Assembly: GCF_031846415.1 (NCBI RefSeq)
Contig: NZ_JAVRHT010000004.1
Coordinates: forward strand, 62,001 to 126,000
DNA: 64,000 nt
Source of the DNA: Rubrivirga litoralis
GTDB taxonomy: Bacteria; Bacteroidota; Rhodothermia; Rhodothermales; Rubricoccaceae
Reading direction: 5' to 3'
The translations under genes and the position numbers were made by a program. Under the pieces are notes generated by a model. It did no database searches and was not told the DNA's origin. It worked only from the letters and a program-made list of their open reading frames with translations. Of the stretch, positions 16,990 through 25,875 are shown piece after piece (within the stretch, counting starts at the first letter, position 1; each line of letters opens with the position of its first letter).

Positions 16990-18465
16990 ATGCCGACGCC
17001 GCTCCTCCGCCCCGCCCGCCTGCTCGCCGTGCTCGTCCTCGCCGTGGCCGGCGTGTGGCTCGTGCCCCGCCCCAGCCTCGCCGACGCCGACGGCCAGGAG
17101 GCCCAGATCCGCAGCGCGATCGACGAGGTCCTCGCCGACCCCGACCTCCCGACGGCCTTCTGGGGCGTCGTCGTGCGCGACGCACGGACGGGCCGCATCG
17201 TCCTCAGCCGGAACGCCGAGAAGCGGTTCCTCCCGGCCTCCAACCTCAAGATCCTGACCACGGCCACGGCCCTCGACGCGCTCGGGCCGGACCACCGCTA
17301 CACGACGCGGCTCTACCACCTGGGCACGGTCTCCGAGGACGGCACGCTAGCCGGCGACCTCGTTGTCCGCGGCTCCGGCGACCCCACGTTCGGGAGCGAC
17401 GGCCGCGGCGACCCGCTCGAGGACTGGGCCGAGGCGCTCGCCGAGGCCGGCGTCCGCCGCGTGACCGGCCGCATCGTCGGCGACGACGACGCGTTCGAGG
17501 ACGCCCGCTACGGCGAGGGTTGGGACGTCACGCACATCGCGACCGAGAGCTACGCCCCGGCGGCCGGCGGGCTCGTGTGGAACGACAACCTCGTCGGCAT
17601 CCAGATCGCGGGGACGTCCGCCGGGCAGCCGGTCCGGTTCGAGTCCGACCCGCCCGGGTTCGTCACGCTCCGCGGCGACGTGCGGACGGGCGGCCGCGGC
17701 CGCATGGACGTCGAGCGGACGCTGGGGACCGACGAGTTCGTGCTCCGCGGCGTCGTCCCGACCGGGTACCGCGGCACGCTCCAGGTGCCCGTCGCCAACC
17801 CCACGCTCTACGCCGTCTACGGCCTCGCCGACCGGCTCCGCGAGGCCGGCGTCGACGTCTCCGCCGCCGACCTCGTCGACGTCGACGACCTCGACGGCGG
17901 CCTCGACTACGGCGACGCCGAGCCGCTCCGGGTGTCGGTCTCGCCGCCGCTCCGCGAGATCGTCGAGCAGATCAACCGCGAGAGCGACAACCTCTACGCC
18001 GAGCAAGTCTTCCGCACGCTCGGCGGCGGCACCGTCCGCGCCGCCGAGGACCGCGTGCAGGCGTTCGTGACCGAGGCCGGGGCCGACGGCGACGCCCTCT
18101 CGATCGCCGACGGCTCGGGCCTCTCGCGCAAGGACCTCGTGACGCCGGACGCGCTCGCCGCCGTGCTCCGGGCCATGCGCTCCCACCCCGCCCAGCGCGC
18201 CTTTCTCCGCTCGCTCCCCGAGGGCGGCGGGTCGGGCTCGACGCTCCGCAACCGGCTGGGCGGGGTGGGGGTCCGCGCCAAGACCGGCTCTCTCCAGGCC
18301 GTCCGCTGCCTGGCCGGCTACGTCGACGGCCCCGACGGGACGCCCTACGTGTTCGTCCTCATGGCGAACAACTACACGACGCGGGGCGGCCAGATCGCGG
18401 CTGCCCAGGACCGGATCGTCCGCGCGATCGCCGCCGGCGGCCGCCTGCCGGCGGACGAGGAGTGA
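16990..18465 (+). CDS. dacB: D-alanyl-D-alanine carboxypeptidase/endopeptidase (PBP4, S13)
   Basis: A 491-residue periplasmic penicillin-binding protein that trims or cleaves peptidoglycan cross-links. A signal peptide (about 1-32) leads into the catalytic core with S84 and K87 in ASNLK, the SxN element SDN in NRESDNLYAE (about 334) and KTG in VRAKTGSLQ (about 434). The long insertion between the first two motifs is characteristic of class C PBPs. Length and motif spacing are normal. The stop codon is the first three bases of a (TGAGGGA)3 heptamer tract. Confidence 0.95.
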   Translation: MPTPLLRPARLLAVLVLAVAGVWLVPRPSLADADGQEAQIRSAIDEVLADPDLPTAFWGVVVRDARTGRIVLSRNAEKRFLPASNLKILTTATALDALGPDHRYTTRLYHLGTVSEDGTLAGDLVVRGSGDPTFGSDGRGDPLEDWAEALAEAGVRRVTGRIVGDDDAFEDARYGEGWDVTHIATESYAPAAGGLVWNDNLVGIQIAGTSAGQPVRFESDPPGFVTLRGDVRTGGRGRMDVERTLGTDEFVLRGVVPTGYRGTLQVPVANPTLYAVYGLADRLREAGVDVSAADLVDVDDLDGGLDYGDAEPLRVSVSPPLREIVEQINRESDNLYAEQVFRTLGGGTVRAAEDRVQAFVTEAGADGDALSIADGSGLSRKDLVTPDALAAVLRAMRSHPAQRAFLRSLPEGGGSGSTLRNRLGGVGVRAKTGSLQAVRCLAGYVDGPDGTPYVFVLMANNYTTRGGQIAAAQDRIVRAIAAGGRLPADEE

Positions 18466-18483
18466 GGGATGAGGGATGAGGGA
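18463..18483 (+). repeat. (TGAGGGA)3 starting at the dacB stop codon
   Basis: Three perfect TGAGGGA units, the first TGA being the stop codon. Because the unit is seven bases long, the three TGA triplets fall in three different reading frames. TCGCGCGGGCGGGGCGG follows, the same junction as after the mscL repeat at 26543-26577. Confidence 0.85.
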
Positions 18484-18755
18484 TCGCGCGGGCGGGGCGG
18501 TCCTGGGAAACGTTCCACGTCCTCTTCGCTCCATGCCCCGCCCCGCCCCGCTCTGAACGTCGGGAGCGCGGGCGGGGCGGCCGGCCAGAGAGCGGGAAGA
18601 TCCACCGCGGCTGAGGCCCCAGGCTTCGCCGCCGCTGCGCGGCCGGGGTGACGGAGGGGGAGAGCGCGGCGGCCTCGGAGGGCACGCCCGTGGGGCTCGG
18701 CGCCCGCCGCCGGCACCCGTAGTTTGACCGGACGCTCGCCCCCCGCGCCCGCTCC

Positions 18756-19241
18756 ATGTCCGCCGTTTACGAAGGCTCCCTCGTCTCGCCGTCCGGCGCC
18801 CGCTACGCGATCGCCGCCGGCCGGTTCAACGACGCCATCACGCGGCGCCTGCTCGACGGCGCCCTCGACGCCTTCGCCCGCCACGGGGCCGACCCCGACG
18901 CCGTCGACGTCGCGTGGTGCCCGGGCGCCTACGAGATCCCGCTCGTGGCCCAGGCGCTGGCCGAGACCGAGCGGTACGACGCCGTCGTGTGCCTCGGCGC
19001 CGTGATCCGCGGCGCTACGGCCCACTTCGACTTTGTCGCGGGCGGGGCGGCCAGCGGGTGCCAGCAGGTGGCGCTCGACACCGGCGTACCCGTCCTGTTC
19101 GGCGTGCTTACCGTCGACACCATCGAGCAGGCGTGGGAGCGGGCCGGCACGAAGGCCGGCAACAAGGGGGCCGAGGCCGCCGCCGCCGCCATCGAGATGG
19201 TCTCGCTCCGGTCGCGCATCGCCGCCGGCCCGGACGCCTGA
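18756..19241 (+). CDS. ribH: 6,7-dimethyl-8-ribityllumazine synthase
   Basis: A 161-residue lumazine synthase, the penultimate enzyme of riboflavin synthesis. It joins the ribityl-aminopyrimidine to 3,4-dihydroxy-2-butanone 4-phosphate. Family motifs are AAGRFNDAIT, PGAYEIPL, the catalytic H90 in RGATAHFDFV, and TKAGNKGAEAA. The normal VAGEAA-type segment reads VAGGAA because a GGGCGGGGCGG motif sits in frame at this point. I see no FMN riboswitch in the 290 bp upstream. Confidence 0.95.
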   Translation: MSAVYEGSLVSPSGARYAIAAGRFNDAITRRLLDGALDAFARHGADPDAVDVAWCPGAYEIPLVAQALAETERYDAVVCLGAVIRGATAHFDFVAGGAASGCQQVALDTGVPVLFGVLTVDTIEQAWERAGTKAGNKGAEAAAAAIEMVSLRSRIAAGPDA

Positions 19242-19290
19242 GCCCCCGCCGCGCCCGCCGACCGCTACGCGACCCCGCCCCGCCCCGCCC

Positions 19291-21585
19291 ATGCGGCTCC
19301 CGCTCGCGTTCGCGCTCGCCGTCCTCGCCCTCGTGTCCTCGGCCGCCGCCCAGGACGGCTGGCGCGCCTACCCCGCCTTCAACGAGGTGACGGCCGTGGC
19401 CTCGGCGCCCGACGGCGTGTGGGCCGGGACGTCGGCCGGCGTGTTCTTCTACGGCGTCCCCGACGGCGAGATCGCGACGTACACGCCGGTTGGGGCGCTC
19501 CGCGGCGGCCCGCTCGGGGCTCTCGCCTACGACGCCGGGCGGGGCGCGCTGTGGGTGGGCTACGAGGACGGCCTCCTCGAACGGCTGGACGCCGAGACCG
19601 GCGACGTTGCCTCGTTTTTCGACCTCACGCGGGCCGACCAGTACGCCGCGCGGGGCGTCCGCCAGATCCGCGTGGCCGGCGACGTGCTCTACCTCGCCAC
19701 CGACTTTGGCGTCGTCGTGTTCGACGCCGCCGCCGGCCGCGTCCTCAGCACGTACGACCGGATCGGGACGCTCGGCGCGGGGACGCCGGTCAACGACGTG
19801 GTCGAGGCGCCCCGCCCGGACGGCGGACCGGGGCTGTGGGTGGCCGCCGAGGGCGGGGCGTTCTACGCCGACCGGACCGGCCCCAACCTCCAGGCGCCGG
19901 GGGCGTGGGCGCGGGCCGATGGGTTCGAGGGCGAGGCGCTCTCGCTCGCGCTCCTCGACGGCGCGCTCTACGCCGGCGGCGGACCGGCCGGCGCGCGCGA
20001 CCTGTACCGCGCGACGGCGTCCGGCCCGTGGGAGCGGCTCCTGTTCGTGGACAACCCCGTGGGCGACCTGGCCGCCGACGGCGGCCGCCTCCTCGCCGTG
20101 TCGCCGGCGTTCCTCTACGTCGTCCAGCCCGGGCTCCCGACGCGCCGCTACGCGGCCCCCGAGGTGACGGCGCTCCGCGCCGTCGCGGTCGGCCCCGAGG
20201 GCGGGGCGTGGGCCGGCGACGCCGCGCTCGGCCTGTTCCGCGTCCCGCTCGCCGAGGGCGACGGGATCGTGGCCTACGAGCCCCAGCGCGTGCTCCCGCC
20301 CGGTCCGTTCACGAACAACATCACGGGCATCGACGTGGGGCGGGGCGGCGTGCTGTGGGCGTCGACGGCGCGGCTCGCGGCGGCCAACACGGCGGCCGTC
20401 AGCCGGCTGGAGGGCGGGGTGTGGACGGATTACCTCACGCGCGACCCCGCCCTCGACATCGCCCGGACCGACTTCCGCGCTGCGTCCGTGGGGCCGGACG
20501 GCGCGTTCTACGCCGGCGCCGAGGGCGACGGCCTCACCGTGTTCACCGAGGACGGCGTGCCGACGACGTACCGCGAGGGCAACTCGTCGCTCCTGGCGGC
20601 GACCGGGGCGCCGGGCTACCTCGTGGTCCCCGACGTCGCGTTCGAGGGCGACCGCCGGTGGGTCCTCAACCAGTTCACGCCCCGCCCACTCCACCTGTTC
20701 GCCGCCGACGGCGCGTGGGCGGGGCTGCCGTACCCGGCCGGCATCCCGTCGTCGGCGTTCCCGGTCCGCCTCGCGGTCGACCAGAGCGGGTACAAGTGGC
20801 TGGCCCTGGGCGGGAGCGGCCTCGCCGTCTGGGACACGGGCGCCGACCCGGCCGACCCGCGCGACGACCGGGCCGTGCGCTACACGCCGGCGACCAGCGA
20901 CCTCCCCGCCCCGACCGTCACCGACGTGGCCGTCGACGGCCGCGGCCGCGTTTGGGTCGGGACCGAGCGCGGCGTGGCGACGGTGGCCTTCCCCGACGCC
21001 GCCTTCGGGGGCGACCCCGGCCTCTCGCGGCTCGTCATCGCCGACGGCGCCGACTTCTTCCTCCGCGACGTGGCCGTCAACGACCTCGAAGTCGACCCCT
21101 CCGGCCGGGTGTGGATCGCGACGACGTCCGGGGCCTTCCTGGTCAACGAGGCCGGCAACGACGTGGCCCGCGAGGTGACGGCGGCCGCGAGCCCGCTCCC
21201 CTCCGACGACGTCCTCGCCATCGCCGTCGACCCCCGCTCGGGCCGCGTGTTCATGACCACGGCCGAGGGCCTGTTCAGCGTCGCCGGCGACGCGACGCTC
21301 CCGGTCCCCAACTCGGACGGCCTCCGCGCCTCGCCGAACCCGTTCCGCCCCGCCCAGTCCGCCGACGGCGTCCTCGTGACGGGCTTGGCCGGCGCCACGT
21401 CGGACGTCCGCGTGATGACCGTGGCCGGCGACGTGGTGTGGGCCGGCGAGGTCTCGGGCGGGGCGTTCCGCTGGGACGGCCGCGACCAGCGGACGGGCCG
21501 GCCGGCCCCGTCGGGCGTCTACCTCGTGGCGGCGGCCGCCGAAGACGGGGAGACGGTCTACGGCAAGGTGGCCGTCATCCGGTAG
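19291..21585 (+). CDS. PorZ-like beta-propeller protein of type IX secretion
   Basis: A 764-residue exported protein with a signal ending SSAAAQ. Two beta-propeller regions follow, with repeated WAGTSAGV-, WVGYEDG-, WVGTERGV- and WIATTSGAF-like blades. The segment LYLATDFGVVVFD followed by RIGTLGAGTPVNDV is characteristic of PorZ, the surface component that hands lipopolysaccharide to the sortase in type IX secretion. A C-terminal FlgD-like Ig domain (SPNPFRP onward, about 690-764) is present. No other T9SS gene is in the window, which is normal because these genes are scattered. The ATG directly follows CCGCCCCGCCC. Confidence 0.75.
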   Translation: MRLPLAFALAVLALVSSAAAQDGWRAYPAFNEVTAVASAPDGVWAGTSAGVFFYGVPDGEIATYTPVGALRGGPLGALAYDAGRGALWVGYEDGLLERLDAETGDVASFFDLTRADQYAARGVRQIRVAGDVLYLATDFGVVVFDAAAGRVLSTYDRIGTLGAGTPVNDVVEAPRPDGGPGLWVAAEGGAFYADRTGPNLQAPGAWARADGFEGEALSLALLDGALYAGGGPAGARDLYRATASGPWERLLFVDNPVGDLAADGGRLLAVSPAFLYVVQPGLPTRRYAAPEVTALRAVAVGPEGGAWAGDAALGLFRVPLAEGDGIVAYEPQRVLPPGPFTNNITGIDVGRGGVLWASTARLAAANTAAVSRLEGGVWTDYLTRDPALDIARTDFRAASVGPDGAFYAGAEGDGLTVFTEDGVPTTYREGNSSLLAATGAPGYLVVPDVAFEGDRRWVLNQFTPRPLHLFAADGAWAGLPYPAGIPSSAFPVRLAVDQSGYKWLALGGSGLAVWDTGADPADPRDDRAVRYTPATSDLPAPTVTDVAVDGRGRVWVGTERGVATVAFPDAAFGGDPGLSRLVIADGADFFLRDVAVNDLEVDPSGRVWIATTSGAFLVNEAGNDVAREVTAAASPLPSDDVLAIAVDPRSGRVFMTTAEGLFSVAGDATLPVPNSDGLRASPNPFRPAQSADGVLVTGLAGATSDVRVMTVAGDVVWAGEVSGGAFRWDGRDQRTGRPAPSGVYLVAAAAEDGETVYGKVAVIR

Positions 21586-21623
21586 CCGCCCCGCCCGCTG
21601 GGTCCGCTCTGCGGGCGGGGTGG
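21586..21623 (+). terminator. motif-pair hairpin after the PorZ-like gene
   Basis: CCGCCCCGCCCGC begins right after the stop and pairs with GCGGGCGGGGTGG across a 12-base loop (13-bp stem, one G-T pair). There is no T-tract. Confidence 0.55.
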
Positions 21624-21723
21624 GGGAGCCGGGCGGGGCGGGCCTTCAACCATTTTCAACCGCCCGCGTCTGGCGCCCCGTTCCGGCGCGCGTAGTTTGG
21701 GCTCCCCGTGCCTGCACGGACAC

Positions 21724-21798
21724 GGCGGCTATAGCTCAGTTGGTTAGAGCGCCTGGTTGTGGTCCAGGAGGTCGTGGGTTCAATTCCCACTAGTCGCC
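21724..21798 (+). tRNA. tRNA-His (GTG)
   Basis: A full cloverleaf: the acceptor stem includes the extra G-1 paired to C73 that marks tRNA-His. The D-stem is GCTC/GAGC. The anticodon stem CCTGG/CCAGG holds the loop TTGTGGT with anticodon GTG. The T-arm is GTGGG-TTCAATT-CCCAC. The 3' CCA is not encoded. Confidence 0.95.
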
Positions 21799-21833
21799 CC
21801 GCGGCCTGTGCCGCTGCCCTCTGCGGGCACCCC

Positions 21834-21906
21834 GCCGCGTTCATCTAGGGGTCTAGGATGCCACCCTTTCACGGTGGTCACACGGGTTCAAATCCCGTAC
21901 GCGGTA
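21834..21906 (+). tRNA. tRNA-Glu (TTC)
   Basis: The cloverleaf has acceptor GCCGCGT/ACGCGGT (one G-U pair, discriminator A). The anticodon stem CCACC/GGTGG carries the loop CTTTCAC with anticodon TTC, and the T-arm is ACGGG-TTCAAAT-CCCGT. CCA is not encoded. It lies 35 bp after tRNA-His, so the two are probably co-transcribed. Confidence 0.95.
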
Positions 21907-21943
21907 CCCCGCGCCGCCGGCGGGGGCAGAGGGGCGGGGCGGC

Positions 21944-22372
21944 TCAGGCCGCGAGCGAGTGCACCTCGCCGTTCCAGTCGGCCGCGAACCGGAGGAACCC
22001 GTCCAGCGTCGCCGGCAGCTCGGCCAGGCGCACGAGGCCCATCGACCACGAGGGGAACAGGCGGCCCGGACCCACCTCGACGTGCGAGGCGCCGACGACG
22101 TCGGCGAGGGGACCGCGCGCGAGGACCTCGACTTCGGTGTGACGCGGGTCGCCGTCGATCAGCTGGAGCAGCGTGCCGAGCGCCTCCTCCGGCCCCTCCA
22201 GCCACTGCACGAACTCGCCCGGCGCGCCGGGGATGACCTCCATGTGTCCCCGCAGCAGGAGGCCCGTCACGTCGAGCCGCCGGTTCCGGCGCTGCGCGGC
22301 CTCGATGATATCGTTGAGGCCGGAGGCGAGGAGGCCGGGACGTTCGAGCGAGCGGTATAGGAGGGCGTGCAT
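21944..22372 (-). CDS. BLUF-domain blue-light photoreceptor
   Basis: A 142-residue single-domain BLUF protein that would bind FAD and sense blue light. The residues of the flavin hydrogen-bond switch are in place: Y6 in LLYRS, N30 in AQRRNRRLDVTG and Q56 in FVQWLEG. The DPRH segment (about 74-77) and a C-terminal two-helix cap (about 105-140) are present. No output domain is fused, so it must act through a partner protein not identifiable here. It converges on the tRNA pair. Confidence 0.85.
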   Translation of the reverse strand: MHALLYRSLERPGLLASGLNDIIEAAQRRNRRLDVTGLLLRGHMEVIPGAPGEFVQWLEGPEEALGTLLQLIDGDPRHTEVEVLARGPLADVVGASHVEVGPGRLFPSWSMGLVRLAELPATLDGFLRFAADWNGEVHSLAA

Positions 22373-22431
22373 GCGAGCTTAACGAGGCGCCCCCGCCGAG
22401 AGTCCCCCCCTGCCCCCGCTCAGGCCGTCGC

Positions 22432-23679
22432 CTAGGCCGTCGTAGTGGCCGCCCGTACACCGGCCCGGACAGCCAAGAGCAGGGCGACGGGGAAGAACGG
22501 GGCGGGGAGGGTCTGCGGCAGGCCCGTCCACGCCAGGACCACGAGCACCGTCACGGCCGCCGCGGCGCCAAAGTAGACGCGCCACGCTCTCCGCCCCGCC
22601 CCGCCCACCGCGAGCGCCACGGCGGCCAGGAGGTGCGTCGGCCACGCCCAGAGCACGTTGAGGTTCGGCCCCGTCACCTGGTGGTCCGTGGCGGTCCACA
22701 GGAGGAACCCTACGAGGCCGGCGAAGCCGACGGCTCCGAAGAGCACCGTGTCGCCCCACCGCCCCGCCCGGCCGTGCGCGCGCCACCCGCCGACGGCCGT
22801 CGCGCCCAGCCCGAGCGCGAGGACGCCCCACCCCGCCCACGTCGGCACGGGCGGGGCGGGGCGGGGGAGGCCGGCGCCGGGCACCCAGAACAGCGTGTCG
22901 CGCGAGGCCACGAGCGGGCGGCCCCCGACCGTCGCGCGGTCGAGCTGTGCGGCCAGTTCGAGGGGCAGGAACGCCTCCTCGCGGGCCGAGGCGACCTGAT
23001 CGGTCGGCAGCCCGAGCCCGAAGTTCGCGCCGGTCCCCACCGTGGGCGCGCCGGCCCAGTAGGGGCGGAGGAGCGCGCGGAACGTCTGCGGCCGCTCGGC
23101 CGGCGGCAGCGCGAGCCCAGGCGTCCCGGCCGCGACGAGGGCCGAGTCGACGTTGTCGAGGAGCCGCGTCGAGCAGTTGTCCCAGAAAAAGTCGTAGCGG
23201 TACGCCCGGTTCTGGGGCAGCGCGTTCTCTTCTAGGCGAGCGTAGAGCGCACGCGCGGCCTCGGGCGAAAGCCGCAGCCGCTGCTCGATGATCGGACGTT
23301 CTTCGAGCTGGTACTGCTGGAGCACCGCCCAGAACGGGGCCGTGTCGAGCACGTAGTCGAGCCGGCCGCCGAGAAAGCGGAGGACGAAAAACGACTGCTC
23401 AAAGTCGAACGTCCCAAAGTTGTACGTCTGGTCGATGCCGGCCGCGTCGTCGCGGATGCGGAGCGCGCTGTGCCCGAACAGGCTGTAGACCTGGCGCCCG
23501 GGGAGCATGGTCAGCATCGAGACCTGGACCGAGTCCGAGAGCCCGGGCGCGAACGCGGACGGCGCCGGCGCCACGCCGTACGGGACGGCCGCGGGCGGGG
23601 CGGCGGGCTGCGCGCCGAGCGGGGCGGCGAGCACGAGCACGAGGGCCACGAGGCCGGCGAGACGGGCGGGGGGACGCAT
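22432..23679 (-). CDS. DUF4105 (Lnb N-terminal-like) membrane protein
   Basis: A 415-residue protein with a signal peptide (about 1-23), a periplasmic DUF4105 domain (about 50-240) and a C-terminal part with four or five membrane helices (about 270-410). Domain marks are YSLFGHSALRIRD, YNFGTFDFEQSFF, YRYDFFWDNCSTR and a conserved His/Cys pair (GHS and DNCST) that resembles a papain-like hydrolase site. Family relatives include the periplasmic part of lactonifactor-type enzymes and Bacteroidota proteins of unknown substrate. The gene lies 59 bp upstream of the BLUF gene in the same direction. Confidence 0.75.
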   Translation of the reverse strand: MRPPARLAGLVALVLVLAAPLGAQPAAPPAAVPYGVAPAPSAFAPGLSDSVQVSMLTMLPGRQVYSLFGHSALRIRDDAAGIDQTYNFGTFDFEQSFFVLRFLGGRLDYVLDTAPFWAVLQQYQLEERPIIEQRLRLSPEAARALYARLEENALPQNRAYRYDFFWDNCSTRLLDNVDSALVAAGTPGLALPPAERPQTFRALLRPYWAGAPTVGTGANFGLGLPTDQVASAREEAFLPLELAAQLDRATVGGRPLVASRDTLFWVPGAGLPRPAPPVPTWAGWGVLALGLGATAVGGWRAHGRAGRWGDTVLFGAVGFAGLVGFLLWTATDHQVTGPNLNVLWAWPTHLLAAVALAVGGAGRRAWRVYFGAAAAVTVLVVLAWTGLPQTLPAPFFPVALLLAVRAGVRAATTTA

Positions 23680-23717
23680 GGCGCCAAGCTACCGCGTGCC
23701 TCGCCGCCGCCCCGCCC

Positions 23718-24485
23718 TCAGGCGCCCGGCCGTGCGGTGCGGGCGCCCCGCGTCGACCGCTCGTAGCGGAAGGCCTCCAGGTCCTCCGGCGCGTCGACCG
23801 TCTCGACCGCCCCGCCGCAGTCGCGGCAGCGGAAGACGACGGCCGAGGGCCGCGGGTGCGTTCCGGTCGCAAAGCGCATGGCGCCGAGCGCCCCGTAGAG
23901 CCGCTCGGCCTCGACGCGCGGGTGCTCGCGGTCGTGGCCGCACCCACACGCGCTCCCGCTCGCCGCGAGGGCGGGGCGGGGTGGGGCCGGCGCCCGCTCG
24001 CGCTCGCGGACCCGGAGCCGGCGGACCGCCTCGGCCGCCTGCCGCCCTTCGGCCTCGTCGTCGCGCGCGGTCCACAAGGCCACGGCCTGGTCGAGCGACC
24101 ACGGTCCGCCGCCCCACACGGCGAACACGGCGAGGAGCGCCAGCACGAGCGCCGCGAACGCGAACGACTGGTCCGCCACGCCCGACGGGAGGTGGAGGAG
24201 CGCGGCGCCGGCGAGGACCGGGATCTGGACGAGCGCGGCGAGCCGCGTCAGCAGGCCGGCCGCCAGCAGGAGGCCGCCGCAGACGTGGGCGAGGCCGACG
24301 TAGTTGAGGACCACGAGCGACCCCAGCGTCTCCTGGCTCGGCCCGGGCACGAGGCTGAGGTACGCGCTCGGGTCCGCGAGGAACACGACGCCGCGGACGA
24401 AGAGGCCGGCGCCGAGGTACACGCGGACGACGTCGAGGGCGCGCCCGCGGTGGGCGTCGGCCCAGGTGGCGAGGGAGTCTGTCAT
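23718..24485 (-). CDS. DoxX-family membrane protein with C-terminal zinc-ribbon-like segment
   Basis: A 255-residue protein. The N-terminal two thirds hold four membrane helices in the DoxX arrangement (LGAGLFVRGVVF, NYVGLAHVCGGLLLAAGLLTR). A charged linker leads to a cytoplasmic tail with CGCGHDREH (about 178-186) and CRDCGGAVETV (about 225-235), which together could bind zinc. DoxX proteins often act with redox partners at the membrane. The Cys-rich tail is not usual for the family. It precedes the DUF4105 gene by 38 bp, probably in one operon. Confidence 0.7.
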   Translation of the reverse strand: MTDSLATWADAHRGRALDVVRVYLGAGLFVRGVVFLADPSAYLSLVPGPSQETLGSLVVLNYVGLAHVCGGLLLAAGLLTRLAALVQIPVLAGAALLHLPSGVADQSFAFAALVLALLAVFAVWGGGPWSLDQAVALWTARDDEAEGRQAAEAVRRLRVRERERAPAPPRPALAASGSACGCGHDREHPRVEAERLYGALGAMRFATGTHPRPSAVVFRCRDCGGAVETVDAPEDLEAFRYERSTRGARTARPGA

Positions 24486-24680
24486 GAACGTATGGAGAAC
24501 GTGCCCATCTCCTTAGAGACCTAGTGCCTATTGGTTCCGGCTCGTGTCCGATCCGCCGCAGGAAGAGGACGACGACAGGACATTCCTGAGCCTCCGCCCG
24601 CCCACCGCGCGGGGCGGACCCGGCGGGCGGGGTGGCCGGGCCGCCCGCCCGGTAGCTTGCCGCCGCTCCCCGCCCCGCCC

Positions 24681-25538
24681 ATGACCCGCCGCGAGAAAGC
24701 CGCCGCCGTCCTCGACCGCCTCCGCGCCGACATCCCGGCGCCCGAGACGGAGCTCCGGTACCGGACCGAGTTCGAGCTCCTGGTCGCCGTGATCCTCTCC
24801 GCGCAGTGCACGGACAAACGCGTCAACCTCGTCACGCCGGCCCTGTTCGAGGCCTACCCCGACGCCGCGGCGATGGCCGAGGCCGAGGCCGACGAGATCT
24901 TCCCCTACATCCGGTCGGTGTCGTACCCGAACAACAAGGCGAAGGCGCTCGCCAAGACGGCCCGGATGCTCCGCGACGACTACGGCGGCGAGGTCCCGCG
25001 CGAGCACGCCGAGCTGGTCAAGCTGGCCGGCGTCGGGCGGAAGACGGCGAACGTGGTCGTGGCCGTCGCCTTCGACGAGCCGGCGATTGCCGTCGATACG
25101 CACGTGTTCCGGGTCTCGAACCGGATCGGGCTCGTCAAGGACCGGCCGACGCCGCTGGCTGTCGAGAAGGGGCTCCGCCGGGTGATCCCGCGCGACGCGT
25201 GGGGCGAGGCCCACCACCTCCTCATCCTGCACGGCCGCTACACCTGCGAGGCGCGCGCGCCCAAGTGCGGCCGCTGCCCGCTCGTCGGCCAACCCGACGG
25301 CCCCGACCTCTGCGACTACTACGCCGCGCTGGAGCGCCTCCCCGCCCCGCTCGACGGCCTTGACCCGAAGCGCGGCCGCTACTACTCAAAGACGGCCCGC
25401 CGCTACTTCGACGAGCCGGCCACAAAAACCGACCGCGCCGGCGTCGAACAAATCGCTGACCCGTGGACGGGCTCGATGAGCGTGTTCGACACGAAGACGG
25501 GCCGGACGACGAAGCGCGTCAAGGACTACCGGGTTTGA
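24681..25538 (+). CDS. nth: endonuclease III with enlarged iron-sulfur loop
   Basis: A 285-residue DNA glycosylase/AP lyase for oxidised pyrimidines. The helix-hairpin-helix is LAGVGRKTANVV with the catalytic lysine K121, and the catalytic aspartate is D139 in AVDTHVFRVSNRIG. The [4Fe-4S] cysteines are C189, C196, C199 and C211, a C-X6-C-X2-C-X11-C pattern. The usual last spacing is X5, so the loop GQPDGPDL is an insertion. About 70 residues follow the cluster, well beyond the normal end. The ATG directly follows CCGCCCCGCCC. Confidence 0.93.
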   Translation: MTRREKAAAVLDRLRADIPAPETELRYRTEFELLVAVILSAQCTDKRVNLVTPALFEAYPDAAAMAEAEADEIFPYIRSVSYPNNKAKALAKTARMLRDDYGGEVPREHAELVKLAGVGRKTANVVVAVAFDEPAIAVDTHVFRVSNRIGLVKDRPTPLAVEKGLRRVIPRDAWGEAHHLLILHGRYTCEARAPKCGRCPLVGQPDGPDLCDYYAALERLPAPLDGLDPKRGRYYSKTARRYFDEPATKTDRAGVEQIADPWTGSMSVFDTKTGRTTKRVKDYRV

Positions 25539-25559
25539 GAGGGTGAAGAGTGAAGCGGA
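25539..25559 (+). repeat. purine heptamer-like tail after nth stop
   Basis: GAGGGTG, AAGAGTG, AAGCGGA directly after the stop; GGTGAAG and AGTGAAG are adjacent seven-base units. It is a short member of the post-stop purine class. Confidence 0.4.
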
Positions 25560-25650
25560 CTGGGTGCGCCAGATTTGTTCCGCCCCGCCCCTTTCAGGCG
25601 TGGGCGGGGCGGTAAGAGCAAGGCCGCCGTCGACTGGAAGCGGCGGCAGT

Positions 25651-25706
25651 CGCCCTCCTGGACACCGCGCAGCGTCGGCGCAGCCAAGAGGGGCTAGGGG
25701 TGGTGG
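25651..25706. repeat. dispersed repeat with GGCGGCAGT and AGGGGYTAGGGGTGG arms
   Basis: This lies in the 457-bp gene-free region 25539-25995. GGCGGCAGTCGCCCTC on the left and AGAGGGGCTAGGGGTGG on the right flank CGTCGGCGCAGCCA. A relative with matching arms sits at 58304-58350. Confidence 0.5.
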
Positions 25707-25829
25707 ATGACACGAGCAGGGCAGTCCTGAACAGCGCCGCCCCGCCCGCCGCCGCCCCGCCCGACGGCGGGCGGGGTGGTCGTGGGTGGCGAGACGGGTC
25801 GAACCACCGCCCCGCTCGGCGTCAGGCCA

Positions 25830-25849
25830 CGCCGTTGCATGCAACGGCG
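25830..25849. repeat. 20-bp perfect palindrome, family A
   Basis: CGCCGTTGCATGCAACGGCG is perfectly palindromic and flanked by GTCAGGCCA and CTACC. It shares its core with 34355-34384. Confidence 0.8.
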
Positions 25850-25875
25850 CTACCGGGGCGGGGCGGTCGGATCTT

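Noticed and set aside
18480..18755. FMN riboswitch before ribH
   Set aside because: I could not find the conserved FMN-element words or the expected paired arms; the stretch is GC-rich repeat sequence.
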